From positions 1,144,362-1,208,361 of the forward strand of contig NW_017803932.1 of the NCBI RefSeq assembly GCF_001625305.1: 64,000 nt of DNA, given 5' to 3'. Positions 12,780 through 27,700 of the stretch are shown one piece after another (the first letter of the stretch is position 1; every line of letters begins with the position of its first letter). Below the pieces are notes generated by a model. It was not told the DNA's origin, did not search any database, and saw nothing but the letters and a program-made list of their open reading frames with translations. Origin of the DNA: Branchiostoma belcheri (taxonomy: Eukaryota > Chordata > Leptocardii > Amphioxiformes > Branchiostomatidae). The position numbers and the translations under genes were made by a program.

Positions 12780-15700
12780 CTGCAAATGATAATAGTTCAG
12801 GTAATTTATATGTGAAAATATTCATGAGAAATCATAAAGTAAATAGTGTGTTTGTGTGCTAGATAAAAAATTTCAACATTTCTGAAGAGAAACCACTTTA
12901 GTTTTTAACTAATACAGCAACAACAAGTGCAGATAATAGCAAACAATGCCCACACACAGCAGCACATTATTGCATTTCAATATTGATCTGTGTTGGGAAC
13001 TGACTCACAGAGGTAATCTGTTAAGACAGATCAACATTGATTTCATTCATGAATAATTTAAGTCATGCTCTTGAACTTAGCTGGTACTATATTGATGCTG
13101 AGAGGCACTCTATGCATCAAAGTGTCAGAGACCCTTGTGTTGAAATTTTTCATCCTCTCAAAGAGCACGCACAAAACAACTCCAGTGAAACAGACCTGAT
13201 CCGTTAGCGTAGTGGCTGTAGTTGACACGGACTGAGTGGTTGGCTTTGCCCTGTCCCTGGGCTGGCCCATCACGTCGTACTGTATCCCTGTCTCCCGGGA
13301 TTCCATGCTGTCTGTCTGCACAGCAAACTCCTGTCTCTCCAGCTGCTGCTGCTTCAGTTTGAGATCTTCAGCTGTGTTAAAAAACAATGTGGGAAAGTAT
13401 GGTTAAAATGTATCTACATTGTAGGTTAAGTAGCAGTACCTTCACATCTTGATTTGATAAATCACCAGCTAGCCTTGTACTACAAACTGTGGCCAATACC
13501 ACTACATATTAAAGCAGAAAGGATGTTTCCTTCAATTATACACATCAAAGGAAACCTTCTAAAGATAGCTGTCTACCTTCTTGTATCTCCTGGGCAAGTC
13601 TTCTCCTTGCCTCCTGGATCTCCTGCTCTGCCACAGACTGCGCGCCGTCTGCCTCCTGTCTGAGTCTCTCCAGTAGTGCTCGCTGTCTCTCGATGGCTTC
13701 TTGATGGGCCTTTTGCTTCTCTGCCATCTCAGCCTGCAGACGCTGGTGTTCCTCTTCTGCCAGCACCCGCTGCTGCTGAAGCTCCTCCAGCTGACGTCTG
13801 TGTGCACAGATAAAAGGGAGCACTTAGATACATGCACATCTTCAAGGGAAGAAATAAAATTGCTCTTCCAATGGCAGAGCTCTTCCCTGGAGGTTCAAAG
13901 GAAGGAATATCTCTTGATGTCTGCTTGTGATGTCTGATTGATAACTATATTTGGTGGTAAGACACGCTTGAAATTACCTTCAAGCAGTTCAACGTCACTG
14001 CATTTTGGACTCTAGCAAGTCAATCAGATTTTCCTAGAAAATGGTAACCAGTATAGAGAGGAGCCACGGAAACTTGTAGTTAGTGTGTCTTAGTATGAAA
14101 ACAATATGGATGTTCAAAATATCATAACTCCATAAAATATCATCACAGCACCAATAAAATGAAAACTATAAAATTGAAATGCAAAGATAAAACTAGCAAA
14201 ATAATATAGCTGTGATTGTGGGTGTACATTGTAGTACATCTTAATACATGAAAATGTCACATAACCTAATAATAACCCTTTGGAGACAGAAAGATAAATC
14301 TTCTAGCAGAAAATTACTATTTTGCTATTAGATATACCAAACTTCATGCATTTAGAATGTAATAGATATGGCAAATATGACAGTTCTTACCCATTACATG
14401 AAAAGATAGAGCTGATGTTTCTCCATTACTGTTATCAATTCAAACAATGTTACAATCCTTTCCAACCCTTAAGAATGATTCCTCCAAAATTGAATTACCA
14501 GTATTGGAAATGTCATTTCAGTATCATATTGGCAATGTTGCAATGAAGCAGGAATATAACAGACTGCAAAAATGCTTTGATCTTGACTAGTAAGAATAGA
14601 CTCGGTCATTTTCCTATACATGTATTTGATTAAGTACAATGTATATGCAGCAATAACTGCACTGATGACAATGTGAACATGTATAAACTTAAAAATAGTA
14701 ATGACACAATTATAATTTATACTGACTCTATCAAAATTATTAATATTCACCAGAGCAAACTCACATACTGTTAGCATTGACCATGAGCTTCCATCCAGTG
14801 CATTATGCATTCAAGAAATGTCTGACCTGTGCAGTATTCGATTACATTGTCTAAAACCACTCAGAATGGGGATTAGGAGCCTATCTGCAGCACAAAGCTG
14901 CTGTCATGTCTTTGAATTTGAGGGGATTCTGTGGAAACTCATACATGCTGCTTGACTGTGGACAAAAGATGTAAAAAGGCACAAAGCTTAGAACCTTGCC
15001 ACATCATCACTACACATCATGATCAGTCAAACAGGCTGAATACTGAATGGCTGAAGGCCAAATATTCTCTATACAGAGCCTTTTTATTAGAGGCATTCCT
15101 TACAAAAATTGTACAAAACACAAACTCAAGGAACCCACAATTAGGGAGATGATCTCTGGCAAACCTACAATACAAACACTAGCCGTACAAGTATTACATA
15201 CATGCATCCTACTTCCGTTTTGGACCAGCCCTTAATTTTGCCAGATTACAGTTACAGTAGGAAAATTAGGCCCCCACAAGATTGGACGTCACAAAACGTT
15301 AGGTGAGCTCGTAGCTTTGTAACAAAAGGTCGGGCGACATCTAACAAATGTTCAGTACAATATCTGTTGTGCTCAGTCAAATGAGAAATAACATTGATTT
15401 CCCAGAGTGGAGATATGGCAGAGGTCCAGACGGGCGTCTTGCTGCAACGGAGGACCATCAACAACTGTGGGCACCGCTAACCTCTCCCTGTAATGGCCTG
15501 GACAAGTCCTGGCGCCACCAATAAGACAGGCCGTAAGGTAGAGTCAAGGAAATAACATGTACATTTACAGCCTATCAAGGACCACATTATTATGGACTCT
15601 ACCATACAAAAATCTGTATGGCCAACACGTCCTACAAAATATATGCAAATACCAGAAAAATTCCAGGGATATGCTTATTTACGTTCTGCAGTAGAAAGCA

Positions 15701-18700
15701 GGGATAATTTCTGGGAAAACTGACACAGACAATGGTAAATCTCCCCGAGGAATCCCATCTTCTGGGAAAAACACCGCTGTGACAAATTTCCTGCTAGGCT
15801 GGTGGTGCCGGCAAATCTATAACATGCAGGATGCAAATCCAGGAGAGAAGCTTGGCCGACAGCCAGGCTGCACTTGATTCTCTGTAGCACCTGGGGATCA
15901 TGTCGTAAGTGCATTGCTTACGTGTTATAGTAATCTATTACGTATGCAACCCTTGCAGGTGGTTGTGGGGCATGTGAACTCTGTGTCTGACCCAGAGGAC
16001 ACTGTAAATACAATGTAACAATGAGATAGTTTTGTACATTGCTCACACTTTTTGATTAATTGCTGTTCAAAGGGATTAAAATAATAGGACACTTTCATTG
16101 CAATAAGAATGTCTGCTACATGTTTGGCCTCCAGAGAAAGACTCAAGAAAATAAATGAAACCACCGACAACCAGTTTTCTGTTTCAACTACATTTCTCTA
16201 TGTGAAACATATATTGATATGTGAAACTGATATATTGAATATAAAAATTGAGGGAAGGAAGAAGGAAGCTTACTAATGCACAATCTACATATTATAATAA
16301 GTTTCTCACAAACATATAGTACCAACAATACAATCATTTACACTAATGTCACTAATGTTTTGAAACAGTAGACAAGCCCATACTGTTAAAAATATTGGAT
16401 AAGGTCAAAAAAATTTGGATTTAGTGCTGCAAGCCGTAGCTGACAGTACAAAAGATTAGTTTAGTGACACAGTACCAATCCTGAATCACAATCATCACCA
16501 GCCCTAGACTTGGTGAGAGTTTACTGGCAGAAGAAATTTTCTTGAAGTCAACAGGGCTGTGCCCCCAATTTGAGCGAAGAAGCAGGCCTACTGTATCACA
16601 CACAGGAGGTTTAACCTATCGATGTGCCCTACCGGGTTTCTTGACTCTAATCTCTAATCTTCCTGAGTGCAGGGTCTGTGGAAGAGATGGTTCTCTTGTC
16701 TTGAATACAAAGTCAGCAATATTTTCTTAGAGAAATGCACGGTGAATACACTCTGGCTGGAAACAACTGGAGGATTTCTTGGGCAAACTGTTTTAAGACT
16801 GATGAAAAGATAGTCTTGTTTCTGCAAGGTGTGCCAGATTTATAAGATAACACAATGCTCATATCTCACAGAGCATGATTGACAACCAGTTCAAATATTA
16901 TGCAGCGGAAACCTATATTATGCTCCATAATTTTTATATATCAGAAACAAGTCAAAGGCAATTAACAAGAATCAGAAGAACTATGCTGTTTATTAACATT
17001 ACTAAGACCAGGAAAGCATAATATTTGAAGTCATTATGCAGGCAATATAATAAATTGGTAATAAGACAGCAACATTGCCTGAACTTCAGGGCTGTCACAA
17101 ACATCAGACCAAATATCACATCTGTTGGAACTACAAAATAAAACACATTCTGTATGTAACAAAATTAATGCAAAATGCATGATCATAACACTAGGGTTAA
17201 AGCTGGTATATATATAAAGACTGAGATGTTGCGGCTTTAGCCCTTGACAATATTGGACACAGGTGACCGTGAGGCATCATATATTTGTAAGTTTAACAAT
17301 AATCAATAATTCAGCACCACGTGTGGGTGCCATCAGGGCGAGGATGACTCACCCATGCCACATTACCCCTGCCACTGTTTCATGCCCCACCGGCAGCACA
17401 CACACAGACGTATGGTGGGAGATAGGACATGTTCAACATGAGAGGTCTCCCCCAAGGTCAGCACAAAATGCATACATGAGGTCCTGGACTTCTAACAACT
17501 GCTGATTGATGGGACTGCATTCTGCCATTAGAACTGCCACTCACAGTTAACTACACCAGGGTAAATGCACGTATATTGCAAAACAAGAGCAATCTTTGTC
17601 CCCCAAGGAAACAAGGAAAGCAAGAAGAATGCAGTAAATGACCTGTGAAATAGACATTCTGGCTGTTTCTGCAATTATTCGCAGCCCAGACAGAAGAAGG
17701 ATATTGGAACTGCGAGTTGAATCCTGCACAACTGCCTGTAGCAAAGTCTCCAGAGGTTAAACAGTATTCAATATTTCTATACTAACAGCTCTGGAACATA
17801 CCCAAGTCTGCGGCTGATTTCTTTTCCCACCTCTTGGAGGTGATTGACTCTTACATTGTTGTACCATGTATGGGAGGGGATGTTACCATGGTTACATGTG
17901 AGGGTTACTTGAGGACAGTGAGGGACCTTTAACACTTCCAAAGTGACATACACACACATTCACATCTACATTTAACCTGTAGAAAATGGTACCCATGCTA
18001 CTACGCAGAGGACTGGTTTTCCTAACTGTTACAATGACAACATGAAATCAAACACTTTCTAACAGGATGGTAAGTTACCTTGAGTCGGATGGACACACAC
18101 CTTTGATGCAATTATTTTGTATTCACCTATACCCATGACCTTCAAAGTGTACTAGAGGACAAGTTAAGATGGACCACATGATAGTTGTTTTCCCATTAGT
18201 ATTGGTATTTTATGAATGCAGCAGTTCCTGTGATGTGTGCAGTTTAAAGGACAATCCAATTCCCTCTGTACTTATAAACTCCCGCAGTGCATCTTTTACG
18301 ATTAGCATTAAAACCTGCCATGATGATTGCAAAACATCTCACACAGTATGGACTAACACATTATGACTGGCAGAAAGGGGAAAATCTATCTCCTGAACAT
18401 CTGTTACAAAAGATATTTATGTATGGAGTCGATATTGGATTTATGGTCTCATAAAAGCTGCACAGCCTGCAAACTATTCATGCTAAATAATGATATTTCT
18501 TAAAGTATCATCAGTGTCTAGAGGATATTTTTACAATGATATAATATAATGTTAATATCTACCAAGCCACAGAGATAGATACTGTACCAATGAAATACAC
18601 TGGATTTGAAGATGTTTTTGAAAATGAAACCCGCCCTCTACAAAAATCAAAGAAGGTCACTGGTGGGGTCTATAATTCATCACATAACAATGCCAGACAT

Positions 18701-21700
18701 TGTAGCTTGCAATTCAATGAGCCCGATGCCTCGTAGTAAGTCTTCTGTTCTACCACATCTGATAGGCACGATTTTGTTGCCTTGAAACAGATCATTACAC
18801 ACTGGCGATAAAACCAGTCTGACGATCTGATGGTCATTAGGAGAAATAGAATGCCATCACAGCGGCCAGCACCACGGAATAATCTTACCTGTCTGTATGT
18901 GAAGCGCCGTGCTACACCGGTGGAATATAAATCACCCTAACAGCTGCCTGCAGTCGCTGAAGTAATGCAGATAGAAGCGCTTCCCTTTTTACACTGAATA
19001 TTGATAGCTCCCGGGCATGTTTCTGCTGAGATGGCAGCTAGTGTGGGAGGAAACTGTTATTGCGCTGTAGCCAGGACAGAATGATGGCATGACGTCATGG
19101 TGAATATATAGGGAGAGAGCCCTCAACAACATGCACTATAGATACGCACTCTGTATTGCAAATTGGATCTAATATCCATAATGGTTGGTTGCCCTTTCAG
19201 TACAGAACCTTTGCAGATCTAACCTTTGAAAGCTGCAAAGATATAAATCCTTAGCAATTTCCAGTGCTGAGGGCAGCTGGGTTGAAAGGTGTTAGTGACA
19301 CCTTCTAAGAAAACCGACACTCGGCACTTCATGGCTACCAACAAGGGAGATAATGCAGGTTTCTGACAATCTGGGACTCAGCAAAGACCTTTTCTTGCTT
19401 TTAATACCATGGTGATATAACACAATACTGTTCATGGTTTCTCTGTAGGCAACCCTATACATGCCTATAAATATGAACAATGCTGCAAACCACCTACTGC
19501 CTAATGGAAGGAAATTTTCAAGCATGAATCAAGTCAATGAAACATTGTCCAACCAGGTAGTATAGTCATATAACATAACGTGAACTGCAGACATGAAGAA
19601 CTGGACAGGTCTAAAGTGTTCATTCAAAACCTGAAAATCCATGTGGTGTCACTACATTTATGTGTTCATTCACATGATTATTGCATATTTAAACTACATT
19701 TGAATTGCACCTCCTATGTACATGTATTAGAGATCCAAGTCCCAGTTATAGAATGGATGCTAATACATGATGAGCATGTTCAAATTTGGTTGACCCTGAA
19801 AATTGGAAACTACAGGACATCGCAAACATCTGTCTGTACTAAGTCAGGATCCTCATACAGTATTCTGCGTCAGTGCCCATCCTTCATGGCCTGGTAATTT
19901 CCTACCATCAATAAGACCACAAATCACGACTCGCCGGAAAGCAATTCTATCTAATACTAGGAAACCATAAAAGGACTTTCCATGGATCACTTTAAAACAC
20001 TCTGTGACTTTGAGAAATATGGGGCATCTCCCATGCACACGGAGTAACAGTAAACTTGGATAATCATTACGGAAGTTGTCAATAAAAGCGCCATATGGAA
20101 CCCTAAATTTCTGGACTGACATTTGATTAGATATGCCCTTGATGGGATATAACAGAGGCCATCATTGGTCTGACATATGGGGAAAGGTAGCTATAACACA
20201 GATGGCAGAAACACATCAGTTTATCCAGGATTCTATCCTAACGGAAGCCATAAAGGATAATTTTAAAAAGTGTTAAAAGATTTTCATTTCATTTTACAAA
20301 ACTTGCATCATCCGTGATATGTAATAATTGCAATGAACCAATAGACTATCTAATATCAAAACATCTACAAGTCAACACCAAATGTAATACCTACATTATG
20401 ATATCTGTATGCAATCAACCTGTCTGTATCATTTAATACTTCTATTCCTCATTGGGCAGTTGCTAAGCAACACCCAACCTGTCACTGAATCAGATATTCT
20501 TTCATCATAAACCAATACATAAACAGATAAAAGCCATTGAGTGCCCAGATTGTAAGATATTTATGAACCAGCTATTGAATGGTACACTGTGATTTGAATA
20601 CTTAATATAAAAGCATCATAAACTATTTCATTGCATGAGGCAAAATGTCTTTCAGATATACACTTAGTTTAGTGCCCAACCAATGAAAACATGCTAAATC
20701 ACTGAACACATTTTTTTATGAGGGATAAATAATGTGAGCTAGCAGTGAAGCTTGATGGGTAAGCATTGAATGACTGTGGTCTGAGTATTCCATATAAAGT
20801 TATGTTCTTACTTAAAAGGCAAGGTTTTATACCATTTTCATTAGTGGGGTTGAGATAACAGTCCTATAAACAAGTTACAGTGATAATACTGGGGAATAGA
20901 AATATACACACATATGACTGGCTGGGGAATTGGACACTGTGTGACAATAATATTTTTTACAGCAGATATGCACTGGATTTTTTTAATTACACGGTTACCA
21001 GATTTAATTGAACACTGTGTGACAATGATGATATTTTTTACAGCAGATAAGCACAGGAATCACACTGTTACCAGATTTATTTTTCTTCAAAAGGCAGTAC
21101 AAGCAGAAAGAAACTGTAAGCTGATTAAGCTGTGACCTTGGCTTGCGACCTTCCCAGCGAGACTGGCTCCTGACTTTCATGCACGACAGCGGCCATGATT
21201 TGTGAGAGACAACCCGGAGCAGGTATGATGTATCCTGGTGCTAATGCTAGCAGCTGGGATTTCTACCTTGCTATCAAACTCTTTGTACACTTCACATCAT
21301 TTAAGCATGATATGTGTACAGGAAGTAAAAAAATTTTCAGATGAATTTTGAAAACAAAAATCCACAGAACAGATGCATAGATTGAAACATGAGTACTTCA
21401 CCTTTCTTTGAAGATTTCACACTTTAAAAATATTCTACTGTACAGAGTGACTGATTCACCGTCAAGTTTGAAAAGTTTCTCCCTGACCCTTTCACCCAGC
21501 CATGCACAGTAAAACGTTGATGAAGCTACAATCAATAGACATCTAATCCAATAAGTGCTAGTCCAAGACAGACTGAATGGAGAATGCCGGGCATTAGGTA
21601 CCGTGCAGTGCTAATAGCTGCCACTGGTCTTATCAAAGTTTTGTGCCGAGTCAAGTATATTGAGCTGAGAGACTTAGCCTGGGGCAGCCATAGTCCTTTA

Positions 21701-24700
21701 TCATGTCTGTATGGAAACTTTAACGATTGTACTAGCTTATCTAACATCAATACCAATATCACTGAGGACAGCTTGCAATGTAATTGCGGTAGAAATTTGA
21801 AATTAGATTATACAGCCATGCTGGTTTTTAAATTAGTGGAATTTTGGCATCATCTAATTTGAAACATATCATAAACCTAACTTTTACAAAAACACTCTAA
21901 TTTGATCTGAATTTTTCAATGTCAATTTTGGCATGTTTCTTGTTTTAGAATGCCATAATACACATGTAGATCTTTCAATGTTACTTGTAAATCCATAATT
22001 GGAAACTTCTAATAGATAATTCAGTATAGTAAAGGTTAACGCAGCTTTAAAATACAAAACCAACTGATGCAACCAAATTTGGGAAAGCCTGCCCACCAAT
22101 AATGATCATGAATCTATTCAGGTTTCACCAGCAAATGTGTCTAGATCAATAAGGACACACAGTAGCTGCTATGTCTGTAGCATATGGTGAACTATAGGAC
22201 CTTTGACATCAGCTTTTATTCTAAGCTATCTGCGCCATCTACATGTACTTATAGTAGATACCTGGAAATGATGATATCATAATTATACATTTTATTGCTT
22301 ATAACAAGCTTAAGGGTGGAAATCCCTAAGAAGACAAAGGTACTTAATTTAGCACTCTGTATTGTATACTATTTAAAAATGATGACAGTGGTAAAACATA
22401 AATATCAATGACATGCAATAAAACAAATGAGGATCTGTATCGAATAACACACTGTACATTGAACATGAGAATGATTAGAAAAATCTCAATCCCCGGTTGG
22501 ACAAGTGAGGAAAATCAAATTAACAACAGTTGAATTCCAGGAAGTTACTGTCTGTCACCCCTCGTCTCATTACATGAAAAGGTCTGTGAACTTGCAGAGA
22601 TAGACAATGCAGGCCTGTAGTGACTTGTTACACCAAATCTTGCTGGCTCCAGTCTGTCCGTCTGTACACAGAAGACTGAAGGGAAGGGCATTCACAGCTA
22701 ATAACCATGCATAATAGCTTTAAAGGCCATAAGACAGCCTAGCCTGCGTGGTACATACAAGAACATGGACCCTTCACCTTTTCAAAGTTAAGCATAAAGA
22801 AATTACTTTTCAGCATTCGTCTCATCATCTATCCATCATAGACTATGTTTACTTCAAAGTGAAAAGTTTCCTTCATATTGGAACTAATTTGACTGTATTC
22901 TAAATACATGACATATGTGACAATCTGTTTAGGTTGCAAAGTTTAAGAGCAGAATGCAATTAGCTATACATGTAATAAAAAAGACAGGATGGGGTGATCA
23001 TAATCGATAACCTGCCTGGTTTAGAAAACAGAGTATGCTGGTATGATTGATCATGTAAGTGTGCACTTGAAGTTGCTATATGTAACATCTGGGTACTGTG
23101 CCTTGACATTTAAGTAAAGGTGACTTTTCTTGTAGTTTTAAGTGCTACCAGAAGTCAGTATCAACGGCAAGAAAATCGATGGTACATTTTTCTGTGTTTG
23201 GCTGTTTTAAGTTTTCTTGAACATTAACATCTACCTTTTCTTGGCAGAATAGTTTCCATACTAGGTTTGATTTAGTTACGGTAAAACAAATAAAGACTCA
23301 AAGACTCATGTATTTCTGTAAGCCGAGGATTATCTTTTGCATCCTAATGACCTTTCCTGTGATATTTAGCAGGTGGTTGTGACTAATCCAACACTAATCC
23401 CATATACATATCTATGCGCATAAAGTTTTCTTAAGTAATGAAAAATTAAGGGGATTACGGAGCATACATCTTTATTCATGAATGGTACATCTACCTATAA
23501 TTCTATATACTTGTTTAGTATCTTATATATATAGCACTTTGTTGAGATTTTTACATGAATTCATCAGAATACTAGCACTAATCAGATTTTTCTTCCTCAT
23601 TTATGTTCTGCATTGTATATTATCATGGATGCCACATGATGAATACCTCTATCAAGATAGTAAATTTTGCAGTTGGAAGAATAAACAAATAAAGATACAT
23701 AGTTTTTATTGTAATCATAATGCTTCCAGCCCACACATATAAAAACTACACAATTGTAATTCCATTCCATGAATTTCAACACAGTTCAATCTGTAAGCCG
23801 ATGGAAATGGACATTTTCCAGGAAGTTAAGGTAATGTACCCAGATGGTTCTCTGTACTCCCTGGTGGATGTAGTAATCACACATACTTATCCCTGGGGAG
23901 CTGTGCATCTCATATGTGTGGTAATTATGGATAATCTGGAGACTGAAGCGTGGAGAACCATGGCCCCAGGATGGGAGCATCAAAAAGAGAAAAGAACAGC
24001 ACACAAGAGCTGTACAGAATTATGTATTTATATCAAAATGTAGCTTTCATTCAAGTTAGATTTTGTATAGTAAGTCTCAAAGAGCCACACAGATCTAAAA
24101 TCAAAGAACAGGGGTAAAAACTAAGTAACCGTTTCAAATTTCTGGGGAATAGTCCTCATTTGTATGTAAGGCATATAGTCAACATGGACGCTCCACAATT
24201 TGGCAACCTTTGCAAGAAGGCACTATGCGGCAGGAAGCAAATTTTCCATAATTGAGAGTAGCAATTTTTCATAATCAACATCGTCATGAGCTTTCCAGCC
24301 GAGTCTCCCCAACTTCCGCCCATATCTCAACATTACGGTAGATGTCTGGATCCATTATTTTGTGTGAGATAAGGAAATAATATAAATTTGCAACCATGCA
24401 GGAGTCAGTATTCCAAGAGAGAAAATCACTCAGATGTGTCCATCTACGTCCAATATCAAATGTTCTGACAGCTTTTTCAATAGAGATAAAGCCATTGAAA
24501 TTACATTACAATGTTTATACAGTCATGCCTTCTTCCATTTTTTTTGCCACCTTATATGCAGCATGTACACCTAATGCAATGCATGGTACATGTGCAGAAT
24601 CTTAAAAGGAAATGACTGAAGTCAAGGGATACAGGTTCAAGATTTTTTTTCTACAAAAAAGTAGTATTGTCAGGTTATCAATTTTACCGACTATGATTTA

Positions 24701-27700
24701 TCTTTTGTACAGTTTGTCGATAGGACTCATGACTTGAAGAAGCAGATTAATTGTAGGTATGATTACTTTTCTGTACATGTATGTCCCAGTGGGTGTGGAG
24801 TATTGTTCCTACCCTGATACTTGTACCTCCCCTGGTCCATGTGACAGTCAGGACATGAACCCGGGGTCAACATGGCAAATGTAGAGAGGTCAACAACCAT
24901 TCAGATGGGTTTTGTGGAAGGAATGAACTGACAAGATGGTCAGGCTTTCCTGATCTTGAGCCAAAACACTAGTAGGGTTTACAAAATGCTCTTAAGCACT
25001 TGGCACCTTCGTACAAACATAAACAATGTAAAAACAGCAACATAGATGGAATGTTTCTGTATTTCTGTTAAGTAAGTATGAACATCACCTTGCTCTTGAC
25101 ATGACTGATGCCAAGTCATAATAATGCAATCTTACATGTCTTAAAGCAGTTTATTGATTCATCATACAGGCATGAAGAGAAATTGAAAATACAAAATGGA
25201 CCATTATTCATGCAGAAAAAGACACTGCACCAAACGCCAATTCATCAAGTTCAAAACTTACAACATACAGTTCTGTATTATCAACATTATGCAAACTGAC
25301 TTGTTATTACAAAATTTCTTTATACATTTTTTATTCCCCCACCATAGTGACATTGATAGTGAATTGCACCACAGGGATAACAGAATGGACAAATTTTATG
25401 ACGTTATAAAATTACTGTGGCTAAATTCTAATCAGGAAATATCACGCTTTAGGATTTGCGAATGTGACATCTCACATGAACATTCACATTTTTCTGAATT
25501 ACATCCTGGTTGAAAAGGTACACAAACTTCTTTCTCATTCAGGCTGAAACAGGAAGGGGTGGTTGTATTGTCCTGAGCTTTAAGTAACTGACCCTACCTA
25601 ATTTACATTAAATAATCCAATTCATCAGCAAACAAAAACACAGTATTGCTGTCAAAATGACCTTTGGAACTGTTTACCCACAACACGCCTCCATGATGAC
25701 TATCACTGCCTGACCCGTGTCATGCTTGTTTTCATGCTATATAAAAAGGAGGAGCTCATGGTTATAATTTTCCCCATTAATCTGACTGAACCCCGCGGCT
25801 CATTACTGATGCTGGGAGCTCAGGTGGGAGGATGGGACTGACCTCTGTTCCCCTTCTCCAATCAACGTGCCATGCCTACAGATAACACATAATTTGTTGC
25901 GTTTTTTTGATTAAATATATTCTGCCTAGTTCATAATATCTTTGATTACTCACTGTCTGAATTATTCTGAATTATAATAATAGATTAATTTCAAAATATA
26001 ATTTTTCATCATGTCAGAATTTTGCTGGCAGACACACCCAAGCTGAGTACAATTTGACAATGTCATCAAATTTTGTTGTGTCGGTTTCCTAGGGAGTGAA
26101 CGACTTGCCACCATCATCAGACACTGGTCTCAAATTACACTGGCTCCGTAATTGTATATAATAATGGAGTCATTTAAATTGCTTCTTTAGGAGGGACTTT
26201 AATTCTCTGAAGATGAACGTATTTTAATGTTGAATCATTTGGGAGAATGCTTTCCCAAGCGTTGACTGTATCCAATCAATCTGCTGTGCATACTCCATTG
26301 ATTAATATAATGATTCAATTTGTGAGAGACATGGTATCACAAAGAAGTGACCTGGATACTCTGTGTGCAGGGGAACTAACTACCATGTCAGTTGCTGAAG
26401 GGAAATTATCATTCTGACCTTCATCACACCAACCTTTGGAGGGGAAAATGATGGAGTGGCAGAGTCAGTCCTTAGCTAGGAAGTAATATGGCAGCTGGTT
26501 TTATTCTGTTTTGGTAGGGTTGCACCCGGAAGAGCATGAATGTCATCTATTTTGGTAGGGGCAGTGACATCAGTGCCCTAAGGCGGTAGTGGTATGCACT
26601 AGCTGCTGGAGGGGCACTTGCTACGTTGTAGCCATTACCATGAAAATGGCCTGCAGCTAAATATGATAGTGGGACACAGATAGCAGTCCTTTTCAGAAAA
26701 ACCATACCTAAAACCGTGCTTCCATAGTCTGCTAGCAAGGAAATCTAAGCTCACCATACCAGGAAGACAATACATGGTGCACATACGACACAGGTGTTAC
26801 CGGTGAAGAAGGATTTTCATCCATTTCTGTGAATAGAGATTACCTCAAGATTTCTCTCTAATCCGACACAAAGGTATTCTACTTACATTCAACGTGGCAG
26901 GGCAGAGTCAGACAGAATTAGCCATGGTGCAGCGCCATTCATCCACGTTCAGGAGACCCTGATGCCGCATAGGCTAATGCACAACCGTGTAGGCAGGGCC
27001 AAAATCCCTGCCTCAGGACTGGACCATTCTCTCTGGGAGGGGGAGGGACTGTCTTGCTTGTAACACAACACTACCGCTAGCTCTTATCTTTAATCAGATC
27101 ATAATATTATTTTTGTATCAACTCTGACGAGGAAAATTTCAAAAATACCAAGATGTCAGAAATTTATCCTGTTTCATCATAGGATTTTGTAAAGAAGAGA
27201 ATGATCTTTGTCTCCCAGAAAAATTGGACATTGGGCATACAGCTGAGGGCTGCTGATTTGCATATCCAGCTCGACGCCTGTCAAGTGCTGTTGGGTATTG
27301 ATTCTGTAGGTGCTTGTGAGTTGTGTGGCACTGTTGACGTTGCAAACAGTCAATACAAGCACACTGGGGCATGTTTCAATGCCGTGTCAGCGGACGCTTG
27401 AGAACAAGTGGCCATGTTGGCATTCACATGTTTGGTACACATCGAATAAACAGCAAAAACAGCCCGGACACTTATGTTTCATCTCTAGTGATCATTTAAC
27501 TCCAGCCAACACTGACAAATCCACAGAGAGAGAGAAGAAAACTGGACCAGAAGTGCTTTCCAACTGTCAGAATCAAATCTGGCAGTGCAGACAATATATA
27601 TACACCCACACAGCCATGTTCAAATACACCATTTTTCTCACAGCTCAACATAACCTGTAATTCAATAAACCAGCAACAGGATTCGATTATGACCGACTTT